From Bedellia somnulentella (taxonomy: Eukaryota; Arthropoda; Insecta; Lepidoptera; Bedelliidae), in assembly GCA_963576735.1 (NCBI GenBank), contig OY755191.1, positions 5,671,608 through 5,735,607 of the forward strand: DNA of 64,000 nucleotides, given 5' to 3'. Positions 1 to 11,133 of this stretch are shown here, piece after piece. Under the pieces are notes generated by a model. The model saw only the letters and a program-made list of their open reading frames with translations. It was not told the origin of the DNA and ran no database searches. A program made the position numbers and the translations under genes. Position 1 is the stretch's first letter; each line of letters starts with the position of its first letter.

Positions 1-148
1 CAGATTGGGAGTTAGCATTGACGTAATCCGAAAGACTGCTGGCTGGAGCAATTCATCTTCAGTGTTTGCGAAGTTTTACTATAGAGATATTGTTACAGAT
101 GATTCGTCATTTGCTAATTCCTTGTTGGCATCTAATCTTAATACCTAA
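1..148 (+). pseudogene. 3' end of a tyrosine recombinase ORF (DIRS/PAT/Ngaro-like retroelement, partial)
   Basis: The frame starting at base 2 is open from the window edge to a TAA at about 146-148 and gives some 48 residues. It contains IRKTAGWSNSSSVFAKFYYR, which resembles the C-terminal box of tyrosine recombinases carried by DIRS-like elements and Cryptons (an RTAGW..S.TFA.FY.R pattern); one of the FYYR tyrosines would be the catalytic nucleophile. In such retroelements the enzyme joins a circular DNA intermediate to the target. The N-terminal part lies outside the window, so intactness cannot be judged. The repeat array just downstream favours a retroelement over a Crypton. The family call is from motif memory, not a search. 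Confidence 0.7.
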
Positions 149-299
149 GTATATGTACTATTTTTTTGTATACATAAATAATTCACCATATGTGTATCTG
201 CTTTACTTTTAAATTAAACTGATTGTAACAAATAATATCTGTTTTGTTGGTCAGAAAACCTTATTTTTGTGATAGTATTATTTCACTTCCTCTGAACAT
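149..299. other. Spacer between recombinase stop and repeat array
   Basis: AT-rich sequence after the recombinase stop codon with no ORF. It is probably the 3' untranslated part of the same retroelement. Confidence 0.4.
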
Positions 300-748
300 C
301 CTACAACATGTAAGATGTAAATCGCAAAGATTGAAGCTGGAAGCATAATCGAGGATCAAACGAACTTACCTAAAGTGAAGTTCGATCCAGATTATGCGAA
401 CAGCTTCAATCGAGGCGATTTACTTACACCCACCCATAAAACATTTAAACAATGTTGTATATATACTATTCCCCCCCTCGCGACGCATTTTTCGTTTTGA
501 TTGAAGAAGTGAAATAATATGGCTTTAAACGAAATGACTGGAAAGTACAAAGGCAGTGTGGCCGGTGAGGGTAGAACGGGTGACCAGGTCAAAAATATCT
601 TTTTTATTTTATTTTTTTACTCTAAAGTCCGTGTGATACCCAAGGCTGGAAGCCCTCCTACAACATGTAAGATGTAAATCGCCTCGATTGAAGCTGTTCG
701 CATAATCTGGATCGAACTTCACTTTAGGTAAGTTCGTTTGATCCTCGA
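300..748. repeat. Direct plus inverted repeat array, probable DIRS/PAT-like terminal structure
   Basis: A 26 bp block at 300-325 recurs directly at 657-682. A 74 bp block at 349-422 recurs as an inverted copy at 675-748, apparently without mismatch. 308-431 can also fold on itself, because 308-350 is a diverged direct copy of the start of the right-hand block. Such compound direct and inverted repeats are characteristic of tyrosine-recombinase retroelements, and the array begins only 150 bp after a recombinase ORF. The ORF-like stretch inside it has no recognisable protein. Confidence 0.65.
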
Positions 749-913
749 GTTTATGACAAAATCAATTGAAAAAAATATTTAAATTTATCCTCAGACATTA
801 TCAAATCATCAGTTGATGTGAACTTGCCAAAAGTGACAAACCAGCATAATTTTATAAATTAATTCACACACCTCTTATTGGTAAAATATATTTTCTAAGG
901 ATATTTTTTTTTG

Positions 914-1150
914 CTGTGTAGTGTCGGCTTAGAATAACACTACCCCATTTCTACCCGTGGGTGATTGTAAGAGGCGACTAAGGGTATAAGGGCTTTTTAA
1001 GTGATTTTTGGGCGATGTGGTTCGAGACCCGTCACCAAAAACGTTTATTATTATCATCTTTTCCCCAATCAACTTCCAAAAGTGGCTGAGGAATTTATCA
1101 TTCCAAAGCTCTGGCTACCCCGTTAAGGGATTTAAAGCCGTGAGTATATT
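914..1150 (+). mobile_element. S1 retroposon copy, subfamily A1
   Basis: Near full-length member of the commonest repeat here. It starts with GTGTAGTGTCGGCTTAGAAT and ends in an RTE-like GTGAGTATAT block. At 1018-1030 it carries GGTTCGAGACC, a near-perfect RNA polymerase III B-box; other copies read GGTTGGAGACC. Confidence 0.85.
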
Positions 1151-2522
1151 TTGTTTATGTTATGTTCTGTTTTTAAGCTATACTCAAATGTACACAGAAT
1201 GTTTTATAACGAATGTTAAAATGAGATCATTTATAACTGTAGCCAAAACTCGCGAAAGTTTACGATTCGATAAGACTATACCCAAATTGAAATACGCTTT
1301 ACTCAACATTCAACTGTTCATAAATTACTCAAATTTAGATTAAAAAGAACTACACACACGTAACAAAAAATAAAATATCTTTTGAATCGAATCAAAAGTC
1401 AATGCAAAAATAATAGTGTACAATTAAAACGTACAAATTATGACATTGGTATCGAACAAAGGCTAACGATTTAACCCGGCCGTTTAACCTCAGCGATTCG
1501 GTTTCCGACATTAATTATAACACCTCCTTATGTTTAAATTTATTGCTGTGTTTTGTTGTTCATTACCCGCTTTAAGAGATGTTTGCTGGTTTTTTTGGTT
1601 TGCGGTCGGCTTGCGACTGGGTTAGGACCTGTGACGACCTTTGGGATTGGGTCTGGTATAATTTAAGTTGCTCGTTTTAAAATGCTCTAGAGAGGTTTTG
1701 TTTCTTTCTCACTATACATAATTGTTAACCTTTTTTTAATAACTATTGAAGTTATTGGAGAACTTACAAATAAACCTTCGATTAAATATATTTTAGAAAA
1801 ACAAAAACCATACGAAATTGTTCAAAATATTGTTAGCGTATCAAGAGAGGTTATTTTATAAAACAACCTATGATATTAGAGAGAAAACTAGAAAATTTTG
1901 TTGTTGGGATTATTTACTACACTATCTGTATAAGTTCATTGTTATGTTGACAAACAACTTTTTAGTGGGCAATGTAGAAAGTAATTCGATTCTAGATTCC
2001 TTATACATTGATTTACAAAACAATTATTAGTAATAAACTTATGAACATAAACATTTGAAATATGGCCAATGATATATTATTTTCTAATTCTTCTAGTCTA
2101 AAGGTACTAAGAGCTCGATTCTCAAATCTTGGATATTGGGTGTTTATGTGCATTTAATTTATTACCCAAGGCGGTGTTTTTATGGTTCGCGATCTGAAAA
2201 GGCTCTGGCGGAATTTATTGCAGACGTTTCAATCTGGGCGATCTTAGACTGAGTACAAATATTTTCATAAGCTATAATTTGGAATCTGTCCCTATAATAC
2301 GTGTTTATAGTTTCGCGAGCATTTTGCGCGGCGCTGTGAAATTTTGTGCGATGAATTTGTTGTATGCTTGGTTTGCTGTATTTACTATAAATTCAATAAG
2401 TTAGAGAGAGATAGGGTCACTATGATAGACTTTTTGTTATTTTTGAAGAACTTTAATGTATTTCACCGGTAATATGTTTTAGATGTAAATTAACACCACA
2501 AAAACCATTTAACTGTAGTAGG
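1151..2522. other. AT-rich stretch without recognised gene or repeat
   Basis: Short open frames occur (for example 1818-2030) but show no conserved motif or codon bias. Two slightly GC-richer patches, 1590-1650 and 2190-2350, match none of the repeat families in this window. Confidence 0.5.
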
Positions 2523-2687
2523 TACCAATAAAGCATAATTTAAATCTTTTTGTTCATGAAAACCTCATGTGGGGATTATTACTAATAAATAAAGAATAAA
2601 TAAAGGAAAGAAAAATTTCGACACAGGCGGGGGATTTCCGAAATTTTTCTTTCCTTTATTTATTCTTTATTTATTACCAATAAAGCA
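2523..2687. mobile_element. S4-type element with perfect 36 bp inverted repeat and 13 bp flanking direct repeats
   Basis: TACCAATAAAGCA at 2523-2535 and 2675-2687 bracket the insert and look like target-site duplications. Inside is the block CCTCATGTGGGGATTATTA found also near 14.5 and 30.9 kb, then a perfect inverted repeat (2583-2618 with 2641-2676) around a remnant of a tRNA-like segment (CGACACAGGCGGG). The family is related to copies at 14.45, 25.9 and 30.8 kb. Confidence 0.65.
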
Positions 2688-2794
2688 ATTTGATATTAAT
2701 AGCTCAACAAAAGTTCAATCTAATTAAATAATTTTTTTACTTGAATTTTAATTCCCACATAGAAACAACTACATCGTTTAAATAGAATTACACC

Positions 2795-2985
2795 ATCATC
2801 AGTCAATAGACGTCCTCTGTTGGATACAGGCCCTCTTCAAAGATTTTTGCAAAATCTGGTTCTGCCCTTATCCATCGGCTTCCCGCGACTTTCACAATGT
2901 CGTCGGTTCACCTCGTGGGAGGCCTGCCTTCACTGTCCGGTACGTGGCCGCCACTTCAGAACCTGCAAGACCTATGGACGGCCTA
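2795..2985 (-). pseudogene. LINE-c 3' end of a reverse-transcriptase ORF
   Basis: Read on the minus strand the segment encodes GSRWIRAEPDFAKIFEEGLY and then a tail resembling GAGGCCTATGTCCAGCAGTG, the widespread 3' terminus of a lepidopteran non-LTR family whose pol ends in a GxRWxRxAxDRxxW-like block. It is 5' truncated with no usable ORF. Related copies lie at 38.8 and 59.3 kb. Confidence 0.55.
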
Positions 2986-3464
2986 ATCTGTTGTTATTGT
3001 TTATGAAAGCATAAAAATAAACATTTTATATTTTAACTGTTTTAATAGTAGCAGTAATATCTTATGGTTCAACAAACATTTTTGCAAGATCCAAGTCATA
3101 TTTTTTTACTTGAAAAACTAAGCAGCTAACCACAATAGTACCAATGGTGTTTGTGGTAAGAATGGATAACAAGATGAATAAATTAAAAACAAGGACTTTG
3201 TGTTCCAAGTTTCCCATATAAGCTCAGTGGGTTCGACACCATTACGTTCCAGCGGTCACGACTGAGCCTTGATAAGTTTCCAATATCGTAAATGTAGTGA
3301 ATAACATTAATTATTCAAATGATAAAGATACCGTATCTTTATGAGGGCTTATTGACTCATATCTATTGTGTTGTGCTGTTAACGATAGATGTTGTCATGG
3401 ATTTGTAGTCGATAGAATCTGTTGTGCATTGAAATTCAAATGGATACTTTGAATGTGGTTGGAA
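2986..3464. other. Unassigned AT-rich spacer
   Basis: No ORF of note and no recognised repeat between the LINE-c remnant and the next S1 copy. Confidence 0.5.
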
Positions 3465-3465
3465 C

Positions 3466-3800
3466 ACATATACATATACTTACGACTATAAATCTCAAAA
3501 AGAGGTAGTCGGAGCTTCAAAACCAATAAATTAAGTCACCACTTTTGAAACTTGAGTGGCGAGATGGGAACGTTTCTCCAGCCACACCACCCAAAAACAT
3601 TCATACATGTACTCACGCCATTAGTTTCCATTGGAGTAAGTAGAGACAATAAATCGCTGCTTTGAACGATCCTGACAAACCTCTCTAGATTAGTTTACAT
3701 CCATCAATAATCACTTAAATACCCCTAAATTCTGAAATTGCCTCTTACGACAGCTACAGGAAGAAATCAGTTAGTGTTATTCTAAGCCAACACAGAGCTA
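3466..3800 (-). mobile_element. S1 copy split by an RTE-a tail
   Basis: The tail-proximal half (3466-3599) and head-proximal half (3709-3800, ending TAAGCCAACACAGAGCT) are colinear with other minus-strand S1 copies. Between them sits a 109 bp RTE-a fragment, so the RTE-a insertion is younger. Both halves are diverged. Confidence 0.75.
3600..3708 (-). mobile_element. RTE-a 3' tail nested in S1
   Basis: Matches the last codons and 3' terminus of the RTE-a pol pseudogene at 39.8-40.5 kb on the opposite strand (AGTTTCCATTGGAGTA, GATCCTGACAAACCTCT). It is severely 5' truncated. Confidence 0.7.
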
Positions 3801-4003
3801 CATACTAACAGTGAGGAAAAAATTTACTCAAATTTACAAAAATATAAATTATCTACTGCCCAATCTAGGCAAACAAACATACTCGTATTATAGAATATCA
3901 TGCTCAAATAGATACCCTACAAGTGACAAAGAACAACTATTGTTCTGATAAATTGGATCAGATAAATTGAACAGCATATTACGAAATTTAAGATATCTGG
4001 GTT

Positions 4004-4239
4004 GACACATACTCACGGCCATAAATCACAAAAAGGGGTAGCCAGAGCTCAGAGCTTGAAACTCCTCAGCCGCATTTGGAAGTCGATAGGGGACAAGATG
4101 GTAGAAATATGGTATTGCTGGTGATGGTTCTGCAACCGCATCGCACAAAAACACTTAAAAGCTCCATACCCTTAGTCACCTCTTACGACACCCGTGGGTA
4201 GAAAGTGGTAGTGACATTCTAAGCCGGCACTTCAAGGCT
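4004..4239 (-). mobile_element. S1 copy, subfamily A4
   Basis: Full-length type with GGCCATAAATC and GATAGGGGACAAGATGGTAGAA, typical of A4. The head reads TAAGCCGGCACTTCAAGGC. Confidence 0.8.
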
Positions 4240-4478
4240 AATATAATAAATTATATTATGTTTGAATAATATGAAGCAAAAAACATGATATGAATTTCAA
4301 GAATAAGTAACCTAGCAAGAATTAATATCTACTGTAATTACCTCAATTTTCCACCCGAATTGGTTGTTTGGACATCAGGTTACCTCAAAAAATATAGATG
4401 ACGACAAATATAACTAACCCTTCTACAAATTTTCCATACTTTATTAATGACTCAAACATTACACTTTTTAGTGAGAAT

Positions 4479-4619
4479 CACGCCCGAATTCTGAATTGAG
4501 TATTCAAGCTGAGGACGACTTAGGTATCGTTCTGTCTCATTCAGTTGTTAAGATTTCAATGCGACAGAACGATACTTAAGTTGTTCTCAGCTGGAATACT
4601 CAATTCAGAAATCAGTCGT
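4479..4619. mobile_element. M2 palindromic MITE
   Basis: About 141 bp that is one long imperfect palindrome: the left end CACGCCCGAATTCTGAATTG is matched by the inverted right end. A second copy of the same palindrome is at 46235-46375. There is no ORF. Target-site duplications are not obvious, so the superfamily is open. Confidence 0.75.
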
Positions 4620-5425
4620 AAATCTTTTTCTGAATTTAAATTATAAATGACCGATATCAATCAAAAAACCTTGATAGCTCGGTGTGACGACTAAAGCTCT
4701 TATCTCATTAAGTTCCCTTATATTGGACTACACATAGAGAACTCAGCTAAATAGAGCTTCAAAATAAGTTGTCCCTACACCCTTTGATTGGTCGATTCAA
4801 TGTTTTGACTAAATCGTTTACGGATATTGACTTGTTTAGATTCTTCTCTATTTAAGTTAAAAGTCCTCTATGACACGAGTATCTAAGACCGGTTTCTACC
4901 TAGTATCTATCATACATTTTATCTAAGCTTGCACTTTATGCTACTCGTACATATTAATATATAAGAGCTTGGATTTTAAAATTGTGCGTATATAAATGTA
5001 AATAAAACAAGTTAATCACTACGAAATTTAATTGAAATACTGGCAACCACGTTAGCTAGATTCATTTCGTTTATTATGATGTTAAAATATTGAATTCTTT
5101 AGTTCCCATAAAAGCGTATGATTAGAAATCATAAGTAATTAAATTCTAATAGCAAGGCGGTTGTGTTACAGTTGATTTATAGACAATGTATATCCTAGTT
5201 TGTGCTGCTAATTTATGTCTGTCTGTTTGTCATGTCATCACGTTGTTATTGTATGATGATTTCATTATTGTGTGAAAATTATATTCAATATGTGACTGGT
5301 AAGACGGTTGAGTTTATTGTGTTTTGTTTTCTTGAAAATGGTTTGCGCTGTTTATTCTTGAAGGGATGACCGAGGTAATTATGCTTCCATAATCTGTGTT
5401 TTCTTTCAAATCAAATATCTATTTA
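4620..5425. other. AT-rich stretch, no gene seen
   Basis: Only short random frames. No match to the repeat families found elsewhere in the window. Confidence 0.5.
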
Positions 5426-5540
5426 ACATACATACATATACTCACGGCTTTAAATCCCTAGAAGGGGTAGCCAGAGCTAAGGAATTTGAAATTCCTCAGC
5501 CACGTTTGGAAAGTTGAGTGGGGAAAAGATGGTAAAATCT
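5426..5540 (-). mobile_element. S1 copy, 5' truncated
   Basis: Keeps the CATACATATACTCACGGC tail and ~100 bp of body, and stops at GATGGTAAAAT. The missing end is the 5' end of the element, as expected for incomplete reverse transcription. Confidence 0.75.
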
Positions 5541-5639
5541 TTTTAAAGATTTATTTATTATGCTAACATATTTTAGGACGTGTTTATATTACATCAGACT
5601 TTTAATGATATTTATAAATAAAAAATGTATACAAATATA

Positions 5640-5745
5640 AAACACGGATTGTTAAGATTATTTGGGCACATAGAGAGGATGAATAACAGTAAATTGGTGA
5701 AATGTGTATATGTAAAATACTTAGATCAAATAGAGATTTTTTACT
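5640..5745 (+). pseudogene. RTE-a internal pol fragment
   Basis: The plus frame gives LFGHIERMNNSKLVK, corresponding to FGHIQRMDDSK in the larger RTE-a pseudogene at 39.8-40.5 kb. It is a short isolated fragment. Confidence 0.5.
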
Positions 5746-5828
5746 GAAAAATATAGAATAAGAAAAACTAAAATGATGCAGGCAGTTGAAGCTCAAGAGG
5801 AAAGCGGCAATCAAATTACTTTTTATTT

Positions 5829-6100
5829 AACTATCTATACATACATACGTACATATACTCACGGCTATAAATCCCTTAACGGGGTAGCCAGAGCTTTGGA
5901 ATGAGAAATTCCTCAGCCACTTTTAGAAGTTGATTGGGGAAAAGGTGGTAATAATAAATGTTTTTGGTGACGGGTCTCCAACCACATCGCCCAAAAATCA
6001 CTTAAGAAGCCCCATACCCTTAGTCGCCTCTTACGATCACCCACGGGTAGAAATGGGGTAGTGTTATTCTAAGCCGACACTACACGGCTGAACTATCTAT
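5829..6100 (-). mobile_element. S1 copy, subfamily A1, with 10 bp target-site duplication
   Basis: AACTATCTAT flanks the copy on both sides (5829-5838 and 6091-6100), direct evidence of insertion. The body is full length, with GATCACCCACGGGTAGAAAT near the head, diagnostic of A1. Confidence 0.9.
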
Positions 6101-6495
6101 CTCATATCGATAGTGATTTCATTTCTTGAATAGCATTTATATTCATTTTGGTATAGCTTATTTTCTTATTGAAGTTAGGTCATACTCGTAGGAGGATAAC
6201 CTTATGTATGTAAAGTAAAGTGATAAAATCGCAATAATAAATTATTTTCAATGGTTTTAATTCCGAGATATAGATGTGTTGATGAGGATGTTATTGGCCA
6301 TATGCTTAAAGCAAGATTTCCACTGAGTTTCGCAGTAATCAATATCCGGTCAAGATAAAACTATACAACTCATAGGAAAACCACATTATGTGATATACCT
6401 GAAATAGAATGCTGATATTTTTAATATACAATTATCGTTCTATAATCATTTAAGTTATAAATATTTTTGTGTTAATGACATTGGGTTGTTTTTTT
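6101..6495. other. AT-rich spacer
   Basis: No ORF or repeat recognised. Confidence 0.5.
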
Positions 6496-6752
6496 GTGAA
6501 AAGCATAAAGCATAAGCATAAGCATAAACGTTCACGCCGAATATCCCCGAAGGGGTTGGCAGAGGTACTAATACTTCTGAACATCACGTGACTTTGTCAC
6601 CTGGTGTTCAGAGTACCCACGTTTTGCATGGACAGTGTACTCACGTGATAGGGGGCAGGCCTATCGCCGTTTTGTACGAATACACTGTCACATGACTAAG
6701 TACAACTCAGCCATGTGGGTTTCCTCACGATGTTTTCCCTCACCGTTAAAAG
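6496..6752 (-). mobile_element. S2 SINE copy, subfamily B1, head missing
   Basis: Begins with a (GCATAA)n tail and GTTCACGCCGAATATCCCC, and runs to TTTTCCCTCACCGTTAA. The tRNA-like head is absent, so the copy is 5' truncated. Confidence 0.8.
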
Positions 6753-7404
6753 CATAAAGCGGACGGATGAAAATAAATCGGTGATTAACTAATTACATTG
6801 GTCAACTCACATGGTATATTTTATATATTTGAGATGATTCATCTGTAAAAAACAGTTCTTATAACAATTATACACTAAAGTTAGGTAGGCTTCTAATAAC
6901 TTAGCATATAATTTAGGACTCATTTTTGGCACTTACATGTTTTAAAGAAATGTATTAGGTTTATTATCAAAATAAAAATTGTAATTAACCTAATCCTATT
7001 TTCAAAGTAAAGAAGTACTATAAGTATAAAAATAAAGCTTGTTTTTAATGCGAGTAAAGTGGCTGTCATCCAAAGTACCAACTACACAAGCTTTTAAACT
7101 CACATTTTAGTATGACAGGGCAGTCAGCACTGGATAGCAACTTGTACCAAAAATTGAATGAATTGTGCTTACCACATAAAATGAGCTACTGAGGTCGATG
7201 TAACAAGAAAAGGCACTACAATAATTTTGATCAAAGGTTGCGTTCCCACAGATAACCGGGTTCGATTCCCGGTACGGTGCTGTGATTAGATTAGAGCACT
7301 CAGCTACGCGTGTAGCCCTCACTTCTTGATAAACAGAAGCAAGGTTTGAATTCCCTTGTTATAATGGATAGGATTCAAGTATCTGTAAGCATACTTATTT
7401 ATAC
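6753..7404. other. Spacer with an isolated tRNA-like B-box at 7255-7272
   Basis: CCGGGTTCGATTCCCGG at about 7255-7272 is a canonical T-arm/B-box. No matching D-arm or acceptor stem sits at tRNA spacing, so it is more likely a fragment of a tRNA-derived SINE than a tRNA gene. Confidence 0.4.
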
Positions 7405-7870
7405 ATACAACCGTTATAACTCAGGGGGAAAATACCGCTTACCATGCAGGGGACGCATGTTCAAATCCTTTCTTAATCCTAACAGTAATGTGTCCTTTTT
7501 AAAGCCACACTTATGGTTAAGTTGAGTGGGGAAGATACTCCCTATCAACTTCCAAAAGTGGCTAAGGAATTTCTTGTTTCAAAGCTCTAGCTACCCATTT
7601 GAGGGATTAATATTAAGCTGTGAGTATATGTTTGTATGTACTTATGGTTATATTATCAGGGTACTTAACCCAACATTGCTCAGTTGTACTCGATCAATTA
7701 AAAAGTTTAAAGTGAAGTTAAAAACGGGTATAGGTCGCCCCTATCACGTGAGTGTACTGTTCAATGAAAACTTTTGTACTCTGAACTGCAGGTGACAGAT
7801 ATGTCGTGTGATGTATAAAGGTATTGGCTCCTCTGATATCCCTTCGGGACTATACAACGTGAGTGTTGCG
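7405..7870 (+). mobile_element. S2 SINE copy, degenerate, split by S1
   Basis: The tRNA-like head (7405-7515; TATAACTCAGGGG and TGTTCAAATCC as A- and B-box remnants) and the body (about 7728-7870; CCCCTATCACGTGAGTG and CTCTGATATCCCTTCGGG) are separated by an S1 fragment and altered sequence. An old copy. Confidence 0.65.
7527..7645 (+). mobile_element. S1 copy, 5' truncated, nested in S2
   Basis: Carries CAACTTCCAAAAGTGGCTAA and the tail GTGAGTATATGTTTGTATG. It lies between the head and body of the surrounding S2 copy. Confidence 0.7.
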
Positions 7871-7882
7871 TTTAAGTGAATT

Positions 7883-8102
7883 TACATACATACATACATA
7901 TACTCACTAACGAATTAGAAATTCCCCAGCCACTTTTGGAAAGTTGAGTGGGGTAAAGATGGTGAAATAAAGGTTGTTAGTGATGGGTCTCCAACCGCAT
8001 CGCCCAAAAATCCCTTAATAGCCCCAATACCGTTAGTAGCCTCTTACGTACACCCACCGGAAGAAATGGGGTAGTGCTATTCTAAGCCGACACTACACAG
8101 CA
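7883..8102 (-). mobile_element. S1 copy, subfamily A2, internal deletion
   Basis: (TACA)n tail, then the middle and head of A2 ending in GCCGACACTACACAGC. About 30 bp near the tail (CTATAAATCCCTAGAAGGGG) are missing. Confidence 0.85.
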
Positions 8103-8283
8103 TAAGTAATAAATATACCTCGTAAGATATACTATATTGCATATGTTGTCAGATGAGTTGGAATAGAGTAAGTATTAAATTTCACGTCGTAACGTTAATG
8201 TCTTGTAAACTTGTTAGTTGCAGACTCATCAACAATATTTTATTTCCCCATCACCCATAAACTTTATTTTAAATTTCTTTTCT

Positions 8284-8373
8284 TACTCGACTTTCAAAAG
8301 TGGTTAAGAAATTTCGAATTCTAGGCTCTGGCTACCCCTTCTAGGGATTTGTTGCCGTTAGTATGTATGTTTG
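8284..8373 (+). mobile_element. S1 copy, strongly 5' truncated
   Basis: Only the last ~90 bp remain, from CGACTTTCAAAAGTGG through GGCTACCCCTTCTAGGG to a TATG tail. Confidence 0.7.
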
Positions 8374-8393
8374 TAACTTTTTGTAATTGTTTA

Positions 8394-8758
8394 TCAACCG
8401 TGATAGCTCAATGGGTAGAACACCGGTTATCGTGCAAACGACTAGTGTTCAAATCCCGGATCGGGCCTACACTAACCTACGTCATTTCTAAAGACATATG
8501 TGTGGTTAATTTATCATGGTTGTTAACGGTGAGGCAAAACATCATGAGGAAACCCACATGGATGAGTTGTATTTAGTCATGTAACAGTGTACAAAACGGC
8601 GATAGGCCTGCCCCCTATCATGTGAGGTCACTGTCCTTGCAAAACGTGGGTACTCTGAACACCAGGTAACAAAGTCACGTGATGTTCAGAAGTATTAGTA
8701 CTTCAGCCAACCCCTTAGGGGATATTCGGCGTGAACGTTTATGTTTATGTTATGTTTA
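8394..8758 (+). mobile_element. S2 SINE, full length, subfamily B1
   Basis: The tRNA-like head has an A-box (TGATAGCTCAATGGGTAG) and B-box (GTGTTCAAATCCCGG). The body has ACATCATGAGGAAACCCACA and CTATCATGTGAGGTCACTGT, and the 3' end is GGCGTGAACGTTTATG with TTATG repeats. No ORF is meaningful here. Confidence 0.88.
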
Positions 8759-9651
8759 TCAACTTAAATGGTATTTTTGTCTGCCTATCTTAGGTATTCT
8801 TGTACGAAATATATTTTTTAAATGTTATTACGACTCAAAAATACATATACCAAAATCAATGTCCCAAGAAAAGAAATTAATTTTCCATTTAGCTACATGC
8901 ATACAGACCACCGCAGCCCCAGACAGTAGCCAGAGGTCACAAGTTCATTCCCGGACCGCGCATATATTCTATCCACCATACTAAATTATCGAAATGTATT
9001 GAGGCAGTTCAACAAATATATTTCTTTGTCTATACCCATCACTGTTCCTCTTACCAAGTTCGAGAGAGATGAAAAACATGATAACAAAGTTTCTGTACAG
9101 ATTTTGTTTTTGTTTTTACTTCCATCGACTACTATTGTTTTGCCTGAACAAGCTCGTATTATTTTTCATCGGGAATTATTATTGTCATGCACAAGATCTA
9201 CAATTTATCTTTGCTTTATATCCAAGTTCAGAGAACGAAATGGTTCATTGATTTTAGCTTTTACTGAATTACAATCATGGGTTCAATAGTATTGCATTGT
9301 TTGAATTTACTTACATATATGTTACACAACTTGTGTTAGAAATAATGATTATATAAAATTTATATTATTTTAATTTAAAATATCAAAATCAATAAAATGT
9401 CAGTCCTTTATGGATGTTGCGAGAGAAGAATAATTAAAGAGTATCGTTAAAGTTATCGGAAAAGAGTATCGTTTTAACCCAAATCGACCAAGTATTATTA
9501 TGGGATCTTGTTCCCAAATACACCACGTACGACATCGACGAGAAAATGAGAGACAGTGCTATTCTTATCCAACACCGAAGGCTTACACTTACTTTAAAAA
9601 ATGCACAGAGTGGATGTGTACTATATATTAACTTAATAATAGAATAGAATC
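8759..9651. other. AT-rich stretch with random frames
   Basis: Overlapping frames at 8999-9289 are open in more than one register but have low complexity and no known motif. A B-box-like ATTCCCGGACC near 8948 is isolated. Confidence 0.45.
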
Positions 9652-9904
9652 TGCTGTATAGTGTCGGCTTAGAATAGCACTACCCCATTACTTCCGGTGG
9701 GTGTACGTAAGAGGCGACTAACGGTATTGGGGCTATTAAGGGATTTTCGGGCGATGCGGTTGGAGACCCATCACCAACAACCTTTATTTTTACCATCTTT
9801 TCCCCACTCTACTTTCCAAAAGTGGCCGAGGAACTTCTAGTTCCTCAGCTCTGGCTACCCCTTGTAGGGATTTACAGCCGTGAGTATATGTATGTATGTA
9901 TGTA
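9652..9904 (+). mobile_element. S1 copy, subfamily A2
   Basis: Full length from GCTGTATAGTGTCGGC to (TATG)n, with the A2 block TTACTTCCGGTGGGTGTACG. AATCT appears on both sides, a possible short target duplication. Confidence 0.88.
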
Positions 9905-10895
9905 AATCTAGTAAGACAGTTTTACTACTAATTATTATAATGTGACGTTTTTGAAGTTAGGACTGTAATCCCGTTGGAGAATTTCCCCAAATCACATACA
10001 TAAAAATACACATCGACGGCTACAGATACAGATGCAAAAAAGATTTCAGAATTAACTTTAAAACTTTTACAAAAATATTTGGCTAGAATTAGATAGGAAG
10101 TTTATAAATGACCATAAATATAAGAAACCCTTTTTAGCTATAGGTACTTATTAATTTTAAGACTAATAAAAAGATTGTAGCTTTCCCCACTAAACAGTTT
10201 GGATTTCCTACATAACGATTTTATTTATTAAACAGTCAAACTAGCAAATATTGTGCACAACTTTCATTTAGTTTGTTATTAAAATATCTTTTTACCTTAC
10301 TTTCATTTTAACAATATTATCTCATCTAATAATTTCTTTTTACACATGCTATTGATAGGCAAAATAAACGCTATAATAACAAACCAACCAGAAAGCTATC
10401 TTTCTATGATATTGAAATATAAGTAAAAACTTTACACTTGCAATTATAGCCCGACCAATTTTCCGCTTCGATAGAAAAGGAGTAACAAGAATATATCTTG
10501 AAAAACAGGCTTTATTGCTATTAATATAAGGATGATATTACAGTTATGGTATGCAGTTACGCGTATGGGGTGACAAAGTGACAAGCGCAGGCGGCGGTTC
10601 TGACGAGCCCAATCAATTTGTACTTCACAATACGCAATAAGTCTTTTCGACTAACTGGCTTCTGCGAGGTAGAGCCGGATTCTGGTGTAAACGGCTTTTT
10701 ATCTTATAGTTCAGGAACCCTGTACTTATTTGTTGGTGTATAAGTGTAAATGAAGGCAGTTCAGAATTTACGTCAAGTAACATCGAAAACTTCCGTCATA
10801 ACGCAAGAAAATATACACTGATACCCATTCCCGTTGTGATGCGAAGCATAAGTTTATATTCTTACCGACTAGTTATATATATATATATATATAGT
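9905..10895. other. Unique AT-rich DNA with one GC-richer patch
   Basis: 10555-10700 has several CpGs (GCGCAGGCGGCGGTTC) and matches no repeat here. No ORF or splice-bounded exon is convincing. Confidence 0.45.
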
Positions 10896-10940
10896 AAGAA
10901 AAAACCGCTTGGTGTTCTACCCACTGAGCTATCACGTCGT
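10896..10940 (-). mobile_element. S2 head fragment, inverted relative to its neighbour
   Basis: CCGCTTGGTGTTCTACCCAC is the reverse complement of the start of the S2 copy at 11134. An (AT)n run lies beside each of the two heads, giving an imperfect inverted pair about 250 bp apart. Confidence 0.7.
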
Positions 10941-11133
10941 ATTTAATTTAATCTTGCTGTTATGAGTATAAAGTCACTAATTTCAATTAGATGAGAGAAC
11001 AAATCTAGATTGTAATATTTGGTTAGGCAGGCAGGATACATAATTTGAATGAGTTGCATCATATTTAAAAAACACCACCCTTTGTGGCTTTTTCGATAAC
11101 TATTCACAATATATATATATATATATATACAAT

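Noticed and set aside
7255..7272. Possible tRNA gene (perfect B-box). Similar sites near 11779, 15365, 25918, 30826, 31140, 33172 and 40598.
   Set aside because: No full cloverleaf with acceptor stem pairing. Most belong to repeated SINE heads with a common non-tRNA body.
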